Made by a program: the position numbers and the translations under genes
Notes under the pieces: generated by a model
Told to the model about the DNA's origin: nothing
Databases searched by the model: none
What the model saw: the letters and a program-made list of their open reading frames with translations, nothing else
Source: Chelativorans sp. J32
Lineage (GTDB): Bacteria; Pseudomonadota; Alphaproteobacteria; Rhizobiales; Rhizobiaceae
Assembly (NCBI RefSeq): GCF_000518985.1
Contig: NZ_JAEQ01000010.1
Location: forward strand, 62,001 to 126,000
DNA length: 64,000 nt
Direction of reading: 5' to 3'
Shown here: in pieces, positions 51,799 to 60,489 of the stretch
Position numbering within the stretch: the stretch's first letter is position 1
Layout: each line of letters opens with the position of its first letter

Positions 51799-52275
51799 TC
51801 AGGAGCTATGGCGTAGAAAATTCAGGATCATGGCATCCAGGCTGTATGGTCCAGGGCCGCCCGTAACGATGACGATCAGCATGATGGCGTAGAGTGTCTC
51901 CGGCAGGTAAAGCCAGTCATCGAGCCGATCTGCTTCGTCGATCGGTTTGTAGATTTTAACCCGCTGGCTGCCTGTCGTCGCAACGGCGACAATGATGATG
52001 ACAAGCAGACCGAGCGCGGCGAGAGGGGTAAGCAACCCGATCGTAATGGCAGCGCCGCCGCTGAACTCGACGAGCGGTACCCACCACTGGTTAAAACCGA
52101 TCCACGGAATGCCGCATCGCTTCAACTCCTCGACCAGTGAGGCGTGGCGCTGTGCATTGAAAAGCTTGTGATAGCCGCAGAGCCCGAAAAATACGCCGAT
52201 GGCGACACGGTTGAGAGTTAGCGCGACATCGCTCCCGCCGATGCCTCTAAAGAGTATATCTGTTACGATATCCAT
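51799..52275 (-). CDS. DoxX-family membrane protein
   Basis: A 158-residue protein with four hydrophobic segments and the DoxX-like layout LNRVAIGVFFGLCGYHKLFN, WWVPLVEFSGGAAITIGLLTPLAALGLLVII. Members are linked to thiol oxidation or electron transport, but this one has no assigned substrate. ATG 52275 starts before the first hydrophobic helix; the upstream extension has no family character. Confidence 0.78.
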   Translation of the reverse strand: MDIVTDILFRGIGGSDVALTLNRVAIGVFFGLCGYHKLFNAQRHASLVEELKRCGIPWIGFNQWWVPLVEFSGGAAITIGLLTPLAALGLLVIIIVAVATTGSQRVKIYKPIDEADRLDDWLYLPETLYAIMLIVIVTGGPGPYSLDAMILNFLRHSS

Positions 52276-52586
52276 AATTTCTATCCGATAGACCGCGCCG
52301 CAGTACGGATAGTTATTGGTGTTAGTAGCTACCAAAGCATATATTTGTAGCGGTGTTTGGTTCACAGTTCTGCACGGCTGCGTGATTGCGGTGCGCTTGC
52401 GAACACTGTCCGTTCGATCACGCGACGATGGCAGCAAGGCCGAGCGTCAACGTCTATCTTGATGGCCGCGATTTTATGCCGGCAAGGATGCTGTCATTGT
52501 CTCCTGACGGCAGCGCTAGTCCCCCTCGGAATGAACTGAAACGTCAAAAGATACCGAACACCCCGTACGATAGCCTGCGAGCTCTG
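52276..52586. other. Intergenic region, no supported gene
   Basis: A plus-strand frame (MAARPSVNVYLDGRDFMPAR...) begins near 52428 but continues only as the antisense of the Lrp gene and has no ribosome site. No terminator or operator was identified. Confidence 0.45.
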
Positions 52587-53072
52587 CTATTTTTCGATCA
52601 GTTCCTTCACGGGAATGCGATCGCGGATGATCGGCGACTTGATGACGATATAGCTGAAATATTTTGCGATCCCGAGATTTCTCTCCAGGAGCCCCTCCAT
52701 CATCTCCTGATACTGCGCGATGGAACGGCAAAGAAACCGCAGCAAATAGTCGTATCCGCCGCTCACGAGATGGCATTCCTGCAGCTCGAGCACGTTTCGA
52801 ATTCCCGTCTCGAAACGGATGAAGTTCTCGCGGCGATGATCGACGAGGGTCACTTCAGTGAAGATGGTAACCGCCTCGACCACCTTGGCAAGTTCGATCC
52901 GAGCCCCGTAACCGCTGATGATGCCGGCGTTTTCCAGACGCTTGACGCGCTGAAGACATGGACTTGGGGACAGGCCGACGGCCTCTGCAAGGCTCACATT
53001 GCTCATTCGGCCATCCTGGCTGAGGTTGGCCAGAATGGCGATGTCGATACGGTCGAGTTTCACTTTCGACAA
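52587..53072 (-). CDS. Lrp/AsnC-family transcriptional regulator
   Basis: A 161-residue regulator with an N-terminal HTH (LDRIDIAILANLSQDGRMSNVSLAEAVGLSPSPCLQRVKRLE) and a RAM-type effector domain (VLELQECHLVSGGYDYLLRFLC). The start is uncertain: TTG 53072 has AGGAAA upstream, and GTG 53063 is possible. It lies next to the aminotransferase and likely controls the catabolic cluster, sensing an amino acid. Confidence 0.88.
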   Translation of the reverse strand: MSKVKLDRIDIAILANLSQDGRMSNVSLAEAVGLSPSPCLQRVKRLENAGIISGYGARIELAKVVEAVTIFTEVTLVDHRRENFIRFETGIRNVLELQECHLVSGGYDYLLRFLCRSIAQYQEMMEGLLERNLGIAKYFSYIVIKSPIIRDRIPVKELIEK

Positions 53073-53156
53073 GCGGGGGTTTCCTATGGATCGGACGTTC
53101 GGGTAGCAGGGGCCGTTGAGCGGCAAAGGCGGAAACGCTGCGACGCCTGCCAGCGT

Positions 53157-54512
53157 TTACACTTGCAGCATCAATGCGTCAAAAGCATTGCGCAGACGCT
53201 CCACGATCAGATCGACCTCCTCCGGCGTGATGGTCAGAGCCGGTGCCAGACCGATGATGCCGTCATCGAAGCAGCGGACCAGCAGTTTGAGGTCGCGGGT
53301 GAGGCCGAGAAGCTTCTTGCCTACCTTCAGCTCAGGCGCGAATTTGGCGCGGGTCTCGCGATCCGAAACCAGTTCGATCCCGGCGAGCAGGCCAGAGATA
53401 CGGATATCGCCGACGAGCGGATGATCGGCGAGCGTACGGAGCCGCGCCTCGAAATATGGAGCGATTTTCTGCGCTTGTGAGAGGATTCCGCCATCGGTGT
53501 AGAGCCGGATGACCTCGAGCGCAGCGGCAGCGGCAACGGGATGGCCGGAATAGGTTGCGCCGTGGCCGATCGCCTTGCCATCGGGCGTCAGGTCGCGGAT
53601 CTCGCGGTATATTCTGTCGGAAATCGCGAGGGCACCCATGGGAGCATAGCCGGAGGTCAGGCCCTTTGCCATCGTCATCATGTCCGGCACGACATCTTCA
53701 TGATCGCAGGCGAACATGCTTGCCGTGCGGCCGAAACCCGTGATGACTTCATCGACCACGAACAAAATGCCGAGTTCGCGGCATGTTTTCTCCATGGCCT
53801 TGAGCCAGCCCTTGGGCGGTACGATTACGCCGCCAGACCCGATCACCGGCTCGCAGAAGAAGGCCGCGACTTTATCCGCTCCCAGCTCGGCCACCTTGGC
53901 CCTCAGGGCGGCCTCGCAGTCGGCGATCACGTCGGCATCCAGCCCGGTGCGGTGACGGTAGGGGTAGGGTGCCTCAATGTGGTGTTGCGTGGCGAGGGGA
54001 AGCGCGAAGCCACGATGGAAATTGGCAAGCGCCGTCAGGCCGGCACCGGTCGAGGATGAACCGTGATAGCCATATTCCAGTGCGATCATGTGCTCACGCT
54101 GCGGCTCTCCTTTCATCGACCAATAATAGCGGATGAGGCGCACTGCGCTGTCGACTGAGTCCGATCCGCCCTGAGTGAGATAAATATGGTCGAGGTCGCC
54201 AGGCGTCAGTTCGGCGAGCCGTGCGGCGAGGCGTATGGCAGTCTCGGAAGCAAAACCGAAATAGCCGGTGACATAGGCGAGCTTTTCGGCCTGCGCATTC
54301 ATCGCCTCGACGACCGTCTTCTGGCCGTAGCCGACATTGACGCACCACAAGCCGGCGAAACCGTCGAGATATTCGCGGCCTGTATGATCCTTTACCGTCA
54401 GGCCGGAGCCGCGATCCAGAACCAGCGGTCCTTCCGCCTCCTGCGTTGCCCAGGCACTCACCGGGTGAACCAGGTGCTGGCGGTCGAGTTCGTAAAGATC
54501 GTTTGCGCTCAT
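53157..54512 (-). CDS. Class III (omega) aminotransferase
   Basis: A 451-residue PLP enzyme. The FAGLWCVNVGYG start, YGYHGSSSTGAG, DEVITGFGRTASMFA and the Schiff-base lysine in MTMAKGLTSGYAPMGA match beta-alanine/putrescine:pyruvate-type transaminases. It probably removes or adds the amino group of the pathway substrate. It is divergent from the methylaspartate-lyase-like genes. Confidence 0.9.
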   Translation of the reverse strand: MSANDLYELDRQHLVHPVSAWATQEAEGPLVLDRGSGLTVKDHTGREYLDGFAGLWCVNVGYGQKTVVEAMNAQAEKLAYVTGYFGFASETAIRLAARLAELTPGDLDHIYLTQGGSDSVDSAVRLIRYYWSMKGEPQREHMIALEYGYHGSSSTGAGLTALANFHRGFALPLATQHHIEAPYPYRHRTGLDADVIADCEAALRAKVAELGADKVAAFFCEPVIGSGGVIVPPKGWLKAMEKTCRELGILFVVDEVITGFGRTASMFACDHEDVVPDMMTMAKGLTSGYAPMGALAISDRIYREIRDLTPDGKAIGHGATYSGHPVAAAAALEVIRLYTDGGILSQAQKIAPYFEARLRTLADHPLVGDIRISGLLAGIELVSDRETRAKFAPELKVGKKLLGLTRDLKLLVRCFDDGIIGLAPALTITPEEVDLIVERLRNAFDALMLQV

Positions 54513-54787
54513 TTATGTATTTCCTTCCGTCGAGCGGAAGTCTGCACCGGATCTCCAGATTGTTCTGCGGAATAGAAACGCGCTGCAGCAGATCGCACCG
54601 GAATGATGGGGGCTGTCGCAGGTTTGTGCCGTGTCGGTCGATCCGGCTCGTTATCTCATAGCGATCGGCGGATCGCACCCATAAGAACGGAGTCTTACGC
54701 CTCAGGGGCAGGTATTTTCAGCAGATGCTGCCATGCCCGCACGTCTAGTCTGCTGGGGCGACGATGTGGCCAAATGCGGGAGGTGGA

Positions 54788-56035
54788 ATGAAAATCCAGC
54801 AGCTTATTGCTTCGATCGGGCTCGGCGGCTCGGTCTACAAGGACCTTGCAGCGATCAAGCAGGGCGCGGAGCCGGATGGACCTCTGCTCTATAAGGGCAA
54901 GCCCGTGACCAAGGGCTTCAGCAGGATCGTCCAGCCGGGCACGTCGGTTTCGATCCAGATGGTTCTCGAGGACGGCTCGATTGCCATTGGTGACTGCACG
55001 CAAGTGATATTGGTGGGCATCGCGGGCCGAGAGGACATCTTCGATCCCGGCGAACTGAAGGAGCAGATCGAAGGGCCGATCACGGCGCGCCTGCTCGGCC
55101 AGGATGTCCGCCGCTTTCGCGATTTGGCCGAAGAGATGGACGCGTTCCTCATCAACGGCAAACGCATGCATTCGGCACTGCGATACGGCCTTTCCCAGGC
55201 GCTGTTGGATGCTGCGGCGCAAGCGCGCCGGCTGACTATGGCAGAGGTGATCGCCGAGGAGTGGGGCCTGACACCGCGCACGGAAAAACTGCCGATCCTT
55301 GCAGGCGCGCTGCGTCTCGACTGGGCACAGCATGATCGCATGATCCTCAAGCGCGCGGATGTTCTTCCCCACACGCCGTTTCTGTCAGTTCGCGATCATG
55401 TCGGTGAAAGGGGTGAACTTCTGCAGGCCTATATCGACAGGCTGGCCGCACGCATCAACGAGATCCGCGATGCGGATTACTTCCCGCGCATTCACATCGA
55501 CCTCTACGGCACGCTGGGCGAGCTGTTCAACAACAAACCGATCGAAATCGCCGATTATATCGCTGATCTCGGAGGCAGGATCGCGCCGTTCCCGCTGCTG
55601 GTGGAGAGCCCGGTCGTCGCTTCCACCCGCCAAGAGCAGGCCGCGATCTACAGGGCCATACGTGCGCGCCTGTCGGAGATCGGGTCGGACACGCAACTGG
55701 TCATCGACGAATGGGCCAACACGCTGGACGACATCAAGGCGCTCGCTGAAGCGGGTGCATTGCAGAACGTTCAGATTAAGACGCCCGATATGGGCGGGAT
55801 CACCAACACGATCGAAGCGCTGAACTATTGCCGCGAGCATGGCATCGGAGCTGGCCTCGGCGGTTCGGCCAACGAAACGGACATTTCGGCCAGGGTGACG
55901 GCCCATCTGGGGCTCGCATGCGGCGCGTCCATGATGTCGACCAAACCCGGCCAGGGGGGAGACGAAGGCTGGATGATCCTTGTCAATGAAATGGAACGCA
56001 CGCTCGCCCGCATCCGCGCACGCGACAAAGCTTGA
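54788..56035 (+). CDS. Methylaspartate ammonia-lyase-like enzyme (paralog 1)
   Basis: A 415-residue enolase-superfamily protein. It keeps the residues expected for methylaspartate ammonia-lyase: H195 (DVLPH), metal ligands D238 (HIDLYG), E273 (VESPVV) and D307 (VIDEWANT), and Q329/K331 (VQIKTPD). The known reaction reversibly splits L-threo-3-methylaspartate into mesaconate and ammonia. No glutamate mutase is present, so the physiological substrate is probably a different beta-substituted aspartate. ATG 54788 has a GGAGGTGG site. Confidence 0.88.
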   Translation: MKIQQLIASIGLGGSVYKDLAAIKQGAEPDGPLLYKGKPVTKGFSRIVQPGTSVSIQMVLEDGSIAIGDCTQVILVGIAGREDIFDPGELKEQIEGPITARLLGQDVRRFRDLAEEMDAFLINGKRMHSALRYGLSQALLDAAAQARRLTMAEVIAEEWGLTPRTEKLPILAGALRLDWAQHDRMILKRADVLPHTPFLSVRDHVGERGELLQAYIDRLAARINEIRDADYFPRIHIDLYGTLGELFNNKPIEIADYIADLGGRIAPFPLLVESPVVASTRQEQAAIYRAIRARLSEIGSDTQLVIDEWANTLDDIKALAEAGALQNVQIKTPDMGGITNTIEALNYCREHGIGAGLGGSANETDISARVTAHLGLACGASMMSTKPGQGGDEGWMILVNEMERTLARIRARDKA

Positions 56036-56045
56036 GGCACGACCG

Positions 56046-57269
56046 ATGAAAATCCGCTCCGTACACACTGCTGTTGGCCTTTCCGGCTTTGCCCACAAGG
56101 ACCTCGCCGGCATCAAGACAGGCGCGCCGGGTAACGGCTTCTTCTATGACGGCCGGCCTGTAACGCCGGGCTTCTCAGAAATATCGCAGGAGAGCCGGGT
56201 GCTTTCGGTCATGCTGCGCCTGGAAGACGGCAACATCGCACATGGCGACTGCCTGGACGTGATATTCGCAGGGGCTGCCGGCCGCGATAGGCCATTCGCG
56301 CCGGAAGAGCATCTCGAAACCTTCGACGCGCTCGTCAGGCCCTGGCTTGAGAAGATCGATCCTGCGGCGTTTCGCGCCAATGCCGAAGCGTTCGAGGCGC
56401 GGGTCGAAACGTCGTCCCTGCATATGGCTTTGCGCTATGGCGTGAGCCAGGCGCTGCTCCATGCGGCTTCTCTCGTGCGCGGCGTGACCATGGCTGAGGT
56501 GGTGGCGGCCGATTATGGCACCACTCCGGGCACGGCCCTGGTGCCGATTTTGGTGTCGATCCCCAAGACCGACCCGCTGGTCCTCGACCGCATGATCATG
56601 AAGCGGGCAGATCTCCTGCCGCACGCAAGCTTTACGGTCGTGGAAACCGATCTCGGCCCGGACGGGCATTTGATCCTGGATTATGCGAGAGGCCTTTCCG
56701 ACCGCATCGCGGCGGTCGGAGCTAAGGACTACCAGCCGACCATTCATCTCGATACCTATGGCACGATAGGCGAGATGACGGGCAACAACATAGAAAAGAT
56801 AACGGCTTTCCTCGGCCGTTTGAGCCAGGCAGCAAGCCCGTACAGGCTTTACATCGAAAGCCCGATCATCGCACCGACCCAGGACGAGCAGATCCGGCTT
56901 TACGCCGAACTGCGCCGATCCATTGCGGCCGCGGGTCTGCCGATCAGGCTGATCGTCGACGAATGGTGCAACACGCTTGAGGATATCCGGCGCTTTCACG
57001 CGGAGAAGGCTGCCGACATGGTGCAGATCAAGGCGCCGGATCTCGGCGGCATCGGCAACACCATCGAGGCCCTGATTTACTGCCGCGAGAATGGCATCGG
57101 CTGCTGCCTTGGCGGCACGGCCAACGACACGGATCAGTCATCGCGTATCGCAACGCATCTGGCCCTGGCTTGCGGGGCAGATTTCCTGCTCGGTCGGCCC
57201 GGCCTCGGAGGGGACGCTGCACTGATGATCATGCGCAACGAGATGGCGCGCACGCTTGCGCTCCTATGA
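56046..57269 (+). CDS. Methylaspartate ammonia-lyase-like enzyme (paralog 2)
   Basis: A 407-residue paralog of the preceding gene, 10 bp downstream. Catalytic residues are again complete: H193, D236, E271, D305, Q327 and K329 (VQIKAPDLGGI). It is closer to the classical family in DEWCNTLED and GRPGLGGDAALMIM. Tandem paralogs may form a hetero-oligomer or act on two stereoisomers. Confidence 0.88.
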   Translation: MKIRSVHTAVGLSGFAHKDLAGIKTGAPGNGFFYDGRPVTPGFSEISQESRVLSVMLRLEDGNIAHGDCLDVIFAGAAGRDRPFAPEEHLETFDALVRPWLEKIDPAAFRANAEAFEARVETSSLHMALRYGVSQALLHAASLVRGVTMAEVVAADYGTTPGTALVPILVSIPKTDPLVLDRMIMKRADLLPHASFTVVETDLGPDGHLILDYARGLSDRIAAVGAKDYQPTIHLDTYGTIGEMTGNNIEKITAFLGRLSQAASPYRLYIESPIIAPTQDEQIRLYAELRRSIAAAGLPIRLIVDEWCNTLEDIRRFHAEKAADMVQIKAPDLGGIGNTIEALIYCRENGIGCCLGGTANDTDQSSRIATHLALACGADFLLGRPGLGGDAALMIMRNEMARTLALL

Positions 57270-57298
57270 TCGCTGGTGCGGTCGGGAAGGCTTCCAAA

Positions 57299-57332
57299 AA
57301 AGAGGGGAGGGCGCATTGCGCTCTCCCCTCTT
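57299..57332. terminator. Bidirectional rho-independent terminator
   Basis: Sixteen-base arms (57300-57315 and 57317-57332, one mismatch; GAGGGGAG...CTCCCCTC) lie between convergent genes. An A-run precedes it, giving a U-run for minus-strand transcripts. Confidence 0.8.
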
Positions 57333-57352
57333 CGTATTTCCGATGGGTCGCG

Positions 57353-58396
57353 TCAGCCGATCTGGGCAAGCACCGCGCGGGTTATCTCGTCGGTGCGATG
57401 TCCGCCGGGGCGCACTCCGATACCGGCAGCAGTGGTGCGCGCCAGTGCCTCCATGATGTCTTTTGCGGCTTCCATCTCGCCCAGATGCTCCAGCATCATC
57501 GCCGCCGACCAGATCGCGGCGATCGGATTGGCAATGCCGAGCGAAGCGATGTCGGGCGCCGAACCGTGCACCGGCTCGAACATTGAGGGGGCGGAGCGAT
57601 CGGGATTGATGTTCGCGGAAGCCGCGAAACCCAATCCACCCTGGATCGCCGCACCCAGATCGGTGAGGATATCGCCGAAGAGATTGGATGCCACGACCAC
57701 GTCGAGGCTCTCCGGCTGCATCACCATCCGCGCTGCCATCGCATCGATGTGGTAGCTTCGGACTTCCACGTCGGGAAACTCCGCGGCGATCTCGGCGGTC
57801 ACCTCATCCCAGAATACCATGGAGTATTTCTGCGCATTCGACTTGGTGACGGAAGCAAGCCGTCCCGAACGCGCCCGCGCCTGTTCGAAGCCGTAGCGCA
57901 GGATGCGCTCCACGCCTTCCCGGGTGAAGATCGAGGTTTCCACCGCAACTTCCTGCGGCGTGCCTTGGTGCAGACGCCCGCCCGCGCCGGAATATTCGCC
58001 TTCGGTGTTCTCGCGGATGCAAAGAAGATCGAAGTTTGTTGCCCGAAGCGGCCCTTCCACGCCGGGAAGCAGCCGATGCGGGCGGATATTGGCGTATTGG
58101 CGAAATGCCTTCCGGATCGGCAACAACAAACCATGGAGCGAAACGCTGTCGGGCACGGTTTGCGGCCATCCGACGGCGCCGAGCAGGATCGCATCGAAAG
58201 GACGAAGCTGCTCGATGCCGTCTTCGGGCATCATACGTCCGTGCCGCAGATAATAGTCGCATGACCACTCGAATGTGGTCGGCGTCAGCGCGAACCCGTG
58301 CCTTGCCGAAACGGCCTCGGCCACTCTCATTGCCGCGTCGATGACCGGTTCCCCGATGCCATCGCCGGGGATGAGGGCCAGGGAATAAGACTTCAT
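57353..58396 (-). CDS. Tartrate/isopropylmalate-type dehydrogenase (TtuC-like)
   Basis: A 347-residue NAD-dependent beta-decarboxylating dehydrogenase. It has LIPGDGIGEPVIDAAMRV, CIRENTEGEYSG, TKSNAQKYSM, the metal-binding SNLFGDILTDLGA and EPVHGSAPDIA. Relatives oxidise D-malate, tartrate or 3-isopropylmalate. ATG 58396 with GAAGAG upstream is preferred; ATG 58414 overlaps the upstream gene. Confidence 0.9.
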   Translation of the reverse strand: MKSYSLALIPGDGIGEPVIDAAMRVAEAVSARHGFALTPTTFEWSCDYYLRHGRMMPEDGIEQLRPFDAILLGAVGWPQTVPDSVSLHGLLLPIRKAFRQYANIRPHRLLPGVEGPLRATNFDLLCIRENTEGEYSGAGGRLHQGTPQEVAVETSIFTREGVERILRYGFEQARARSGRLASVTKSNAQKYSMVFWDEVTAEIAAEFPDVEVRSYHIDAMAARMVMQPESLDVVVASNLFGDILTDLGAAIQGGLGFAASANINPDRSAPSMFEPVHGSAPDIASLGIANPIAAIWSAAMMLEHLGEMEAAKDIMEALARTTAAGIGVRPGGHRTDEITRAVLAQIG

Positions 58397-58410
58397 GACA
58401 TGCTCTTCGT

Positions 58411-60462
58411 TCATATGAATGCGCAGATGCGCAGTGCATCATACATGGCCGCGTGGACCGAGCGGCTGGTGACGCAGTCACCTATGCGGTAGAGAGCAAA
58501 CTGACCCTCCGGCGGTTCCGGTTGCGCACGCCCCTCGACCGCAGCTTCGATGTCGGTGACACCCTGATTGCCCGACTTCTCCGCCAGCTCGTGGAACACC
58601 TCGTCGAGCGGTATCGTGCCATGCTCAACGATGACCTGTGGCGCAGGTCGCTCATGGATCGCGCCGGTGAGCTGATGCTCGAAACGGGCGATGTAGCCGT
58701 TGCCATCAGGCCTTACCGACAGGAGCTTGTGCTCGTGGAGGATCGGCACGTTCAGTTCGGCAAGCTTCTTGCGATAGGTGACCCGCGACTGGTACTCCAT
58801 TTCCGGAGCAAGGTGCGGGTCGAGAGTTACGAGCGACACCGGTGTACCCTGTTCCGCCAGATGCATCGCCGTCGACGGAGCGGGATGGCGTCCCGTTCCG
58901 TCGTAAATGACCGCACCGGGGCGGGCCATTCCGGGATCTCCCAGCACGTCCCAGATCGAGGTGACGTGGTCGGCCCCGTCGACCCAGTCGATATCCGGAA
59001 GGCCGCCGGTGGCGACGATCACCACGTCGGGGTTGAGCGCCTCGACATCCGATGCTTCGGCATAGACATTCAGCCGAACCTCGACGCCGAGTTTTTCCAG
59101 CTCGGCCTCGCGCCAGCCGACGATCGACAGGAGATCGCGGCGGAAACCCGCCCGGCCCGCCAGAAGCAGCTGACCACCCAGCCGTGCACCCGCTTCGAGA
59201 AGCGTTACCTTGTGGCCACGCTCGGCCAGAATGCGCGCAGCTTCCATGCCACCCGGACCGCCGCCCACAACCACGGCGCGCTTTACCCGCTCCTTGGTGG
59301 GTTGCACGACCTGAGGCAAAAGCACCTCACGCCCGGTCGCAGCGTTGTGGATACAGGCGACGCGACGATAGAGACAGTGCGAAGCGCCGACACAGGGACG
59401 GATACGCTCTTCCTCGCCGCGCATGAGTTTGTTGACGATCTGCGGATCGGCAATATGGGCACGCGTCATGCCCACCATGTCGAGCAGCCCTTCCTTGATG
59501 GCGTGGCGGGCGGTGGCCAGGTCGGCAATCTTGGCAGCGTGGAAGACGGGCAGCTTGACAGATTTGCGGAATTCGCCCACCGCGGCGAGCCACGGAGCGA
59601 TGGGCTGCGCCATCGCGGGAATGTTGTAGGTCAGCAGCGCGAGCTCGGTGTCGAGCCGGCCAAAGATGCAATTGAAAAAATCGATGTGACCTTCGGACTG
59701 GAGGATCTCCGCTGCCTTCAGAGCGTCCTCATAGAGGAGACCGTTGGGGTCATCCTCGTTGATGTCGTAGCGGATGCCGACAATGAAATCGTCGCCGACC
59801 TGCTTGCGGATTTCTTCATGAACCATCAGCACCAGCCGGACGCGGTTCTCCACCGATCCGCCGAAGCCGTCGGTTCGGAAATTGGTAGCCGGCGACAGGA
59901 ACTGTCCGAGCAGATGTCCGCCGGTCATGGTCTCCAGGCCGTCAAGTCCGCCTTCCTTGCAACGTCTTGCTGCCTGTCCGTATTCGCGTACGACACGGCG
60001 GATGTCGTGCATGTCCATCTCGCGCGAGAAGGAACGGTGCCCCACCTCGCGCAGGCGCGAAGGCGCGATGTTCGGCAACCAGTCAACGACAGTGCTGTCC
60101 GCGCGGCGGCCCAGATGCGAAATCTGGGTCATCAGTGCCGCGCCGTGAGCGTGGATGCGCTCTGCGAACTGCTGAATGTGCGGGATGATGGCGTCTGAAG
60201 AGATATCCATCTGGCTACCGCCCCAGTTGCTGTCGCGCGACACCATGGCCGAGCCGCCAAACATCGTCAGCGCCAGGCCGCCCTTGGCCTTTTCCTCATG
60301 ATAGCGCTGATAGTGTTCCATCGGCATCGTCCCATCCAGCGTGGCGGCATGGGAGGTGCTCATGATCCTGTTCTTCAGGGTTAGATGCCGGATGCGGAAG
60401 GGCTGGAGCAGCGGGTCTTTCGCAATCCGTTCAAGATTTTCCGGTGTGGTCTGGGTGGACAT
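58411..60462 (-). CDS. OYE-type FMN/Fe-S/FAD oxidoreductase (StcD/2,4-dienoyl-CoA reductase type)
   Basis: A 683-residue flavoenzyme. An N-terminal Old Yellow Enzyme barrel (LTLKNRIMSTSHA, GGLDGLETMTGGHLLGQFLSP) is followed by an Fe-S cysteine cluster in CVGASHCLYRRVAC and a C-terminal FAD/NAD domain (VVVGGGPGGMEAARILAERGH). The layout fits trimethylamine-dehydrogenase, dienoyl-CoA-reductase or N-methylproline demethylase (StcD) relatives. N-demethylation of the imported compound is plausible but not shown. Confidence 0.85.
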   Translation of the reverse strand: MSTQTTPENLERIAKDPLLQPFRIRHLTLKNRIMSTSHAATLDGTMPMEHYQRYHEEKAKGGLALTMFGGSAMVSRDSNWGGSQMDISSDAIIPHIQQFAERIHAHGAALMTQISHLGRRADSTVVDWLPNIAPSRLREVGHRSFSREMDMHDIRRVVREYGQAARRCKEGGLDGLETMTGGHLLGQFLSPATNFRTDGFGGSVENRVRLVLMVHEEIRKQVGDDFIVGIRYDINEDDPNGLLYEDALKAAEILQSEGHIDFFNCIFGRLDTELALLTYNIPAMAQPIAPWLAAVGEFRKSVKLPVFHAAKIADLATARHAIKEGLLDMVGMTRAHIADPQIVNKLMRGEEERIRPCVGASHCLYRRVACIHNAATGREVLLPQVVQPTKERVKRAVVVGGGPGGMEAARILAERGHKVTLLEAGARLGGQLLLAGRAGFRRDLLSIVGWREAELEKLGVEVRLNVYAEASDVEALNPDVVIVATGGLPDIDWVDGADHVTSIWDVLGDPGMARPGAVIYDGTGRHPAPSTAMHLAEQGTPVSLVTLDPHLAPEMEYQSRVTYRKKLAELNVPILHEHKLLSVRPDGNGYIARFEHQLTGAIHERPAPQVIVEHGTIPLDEVFHELAEKSGNQGVTDIEAAVEGRAQPEPPEGQFALYRIGDCVTSRSVHAAMYDALRICAFI

Positions 60463-60489
60463 GAACCCATGCTTTCTGTGTTCGAGAGG

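Noticed and set aside
52386-53480. 364-residue plus-strand frame beginning in the DoxX-Lrp gap
   Set aside because: Most of it is antisense to the Lrp and aminotransferase genes, and the short unique start has no ribosome site.
58453-60198. 581-residue plus-strand frame opposite the OYE-type flavoenzyme
   Set aside because: The opposite strand encodes a full flavoenzyme with all motifs. The plus frame has no domain character or ribosome site.
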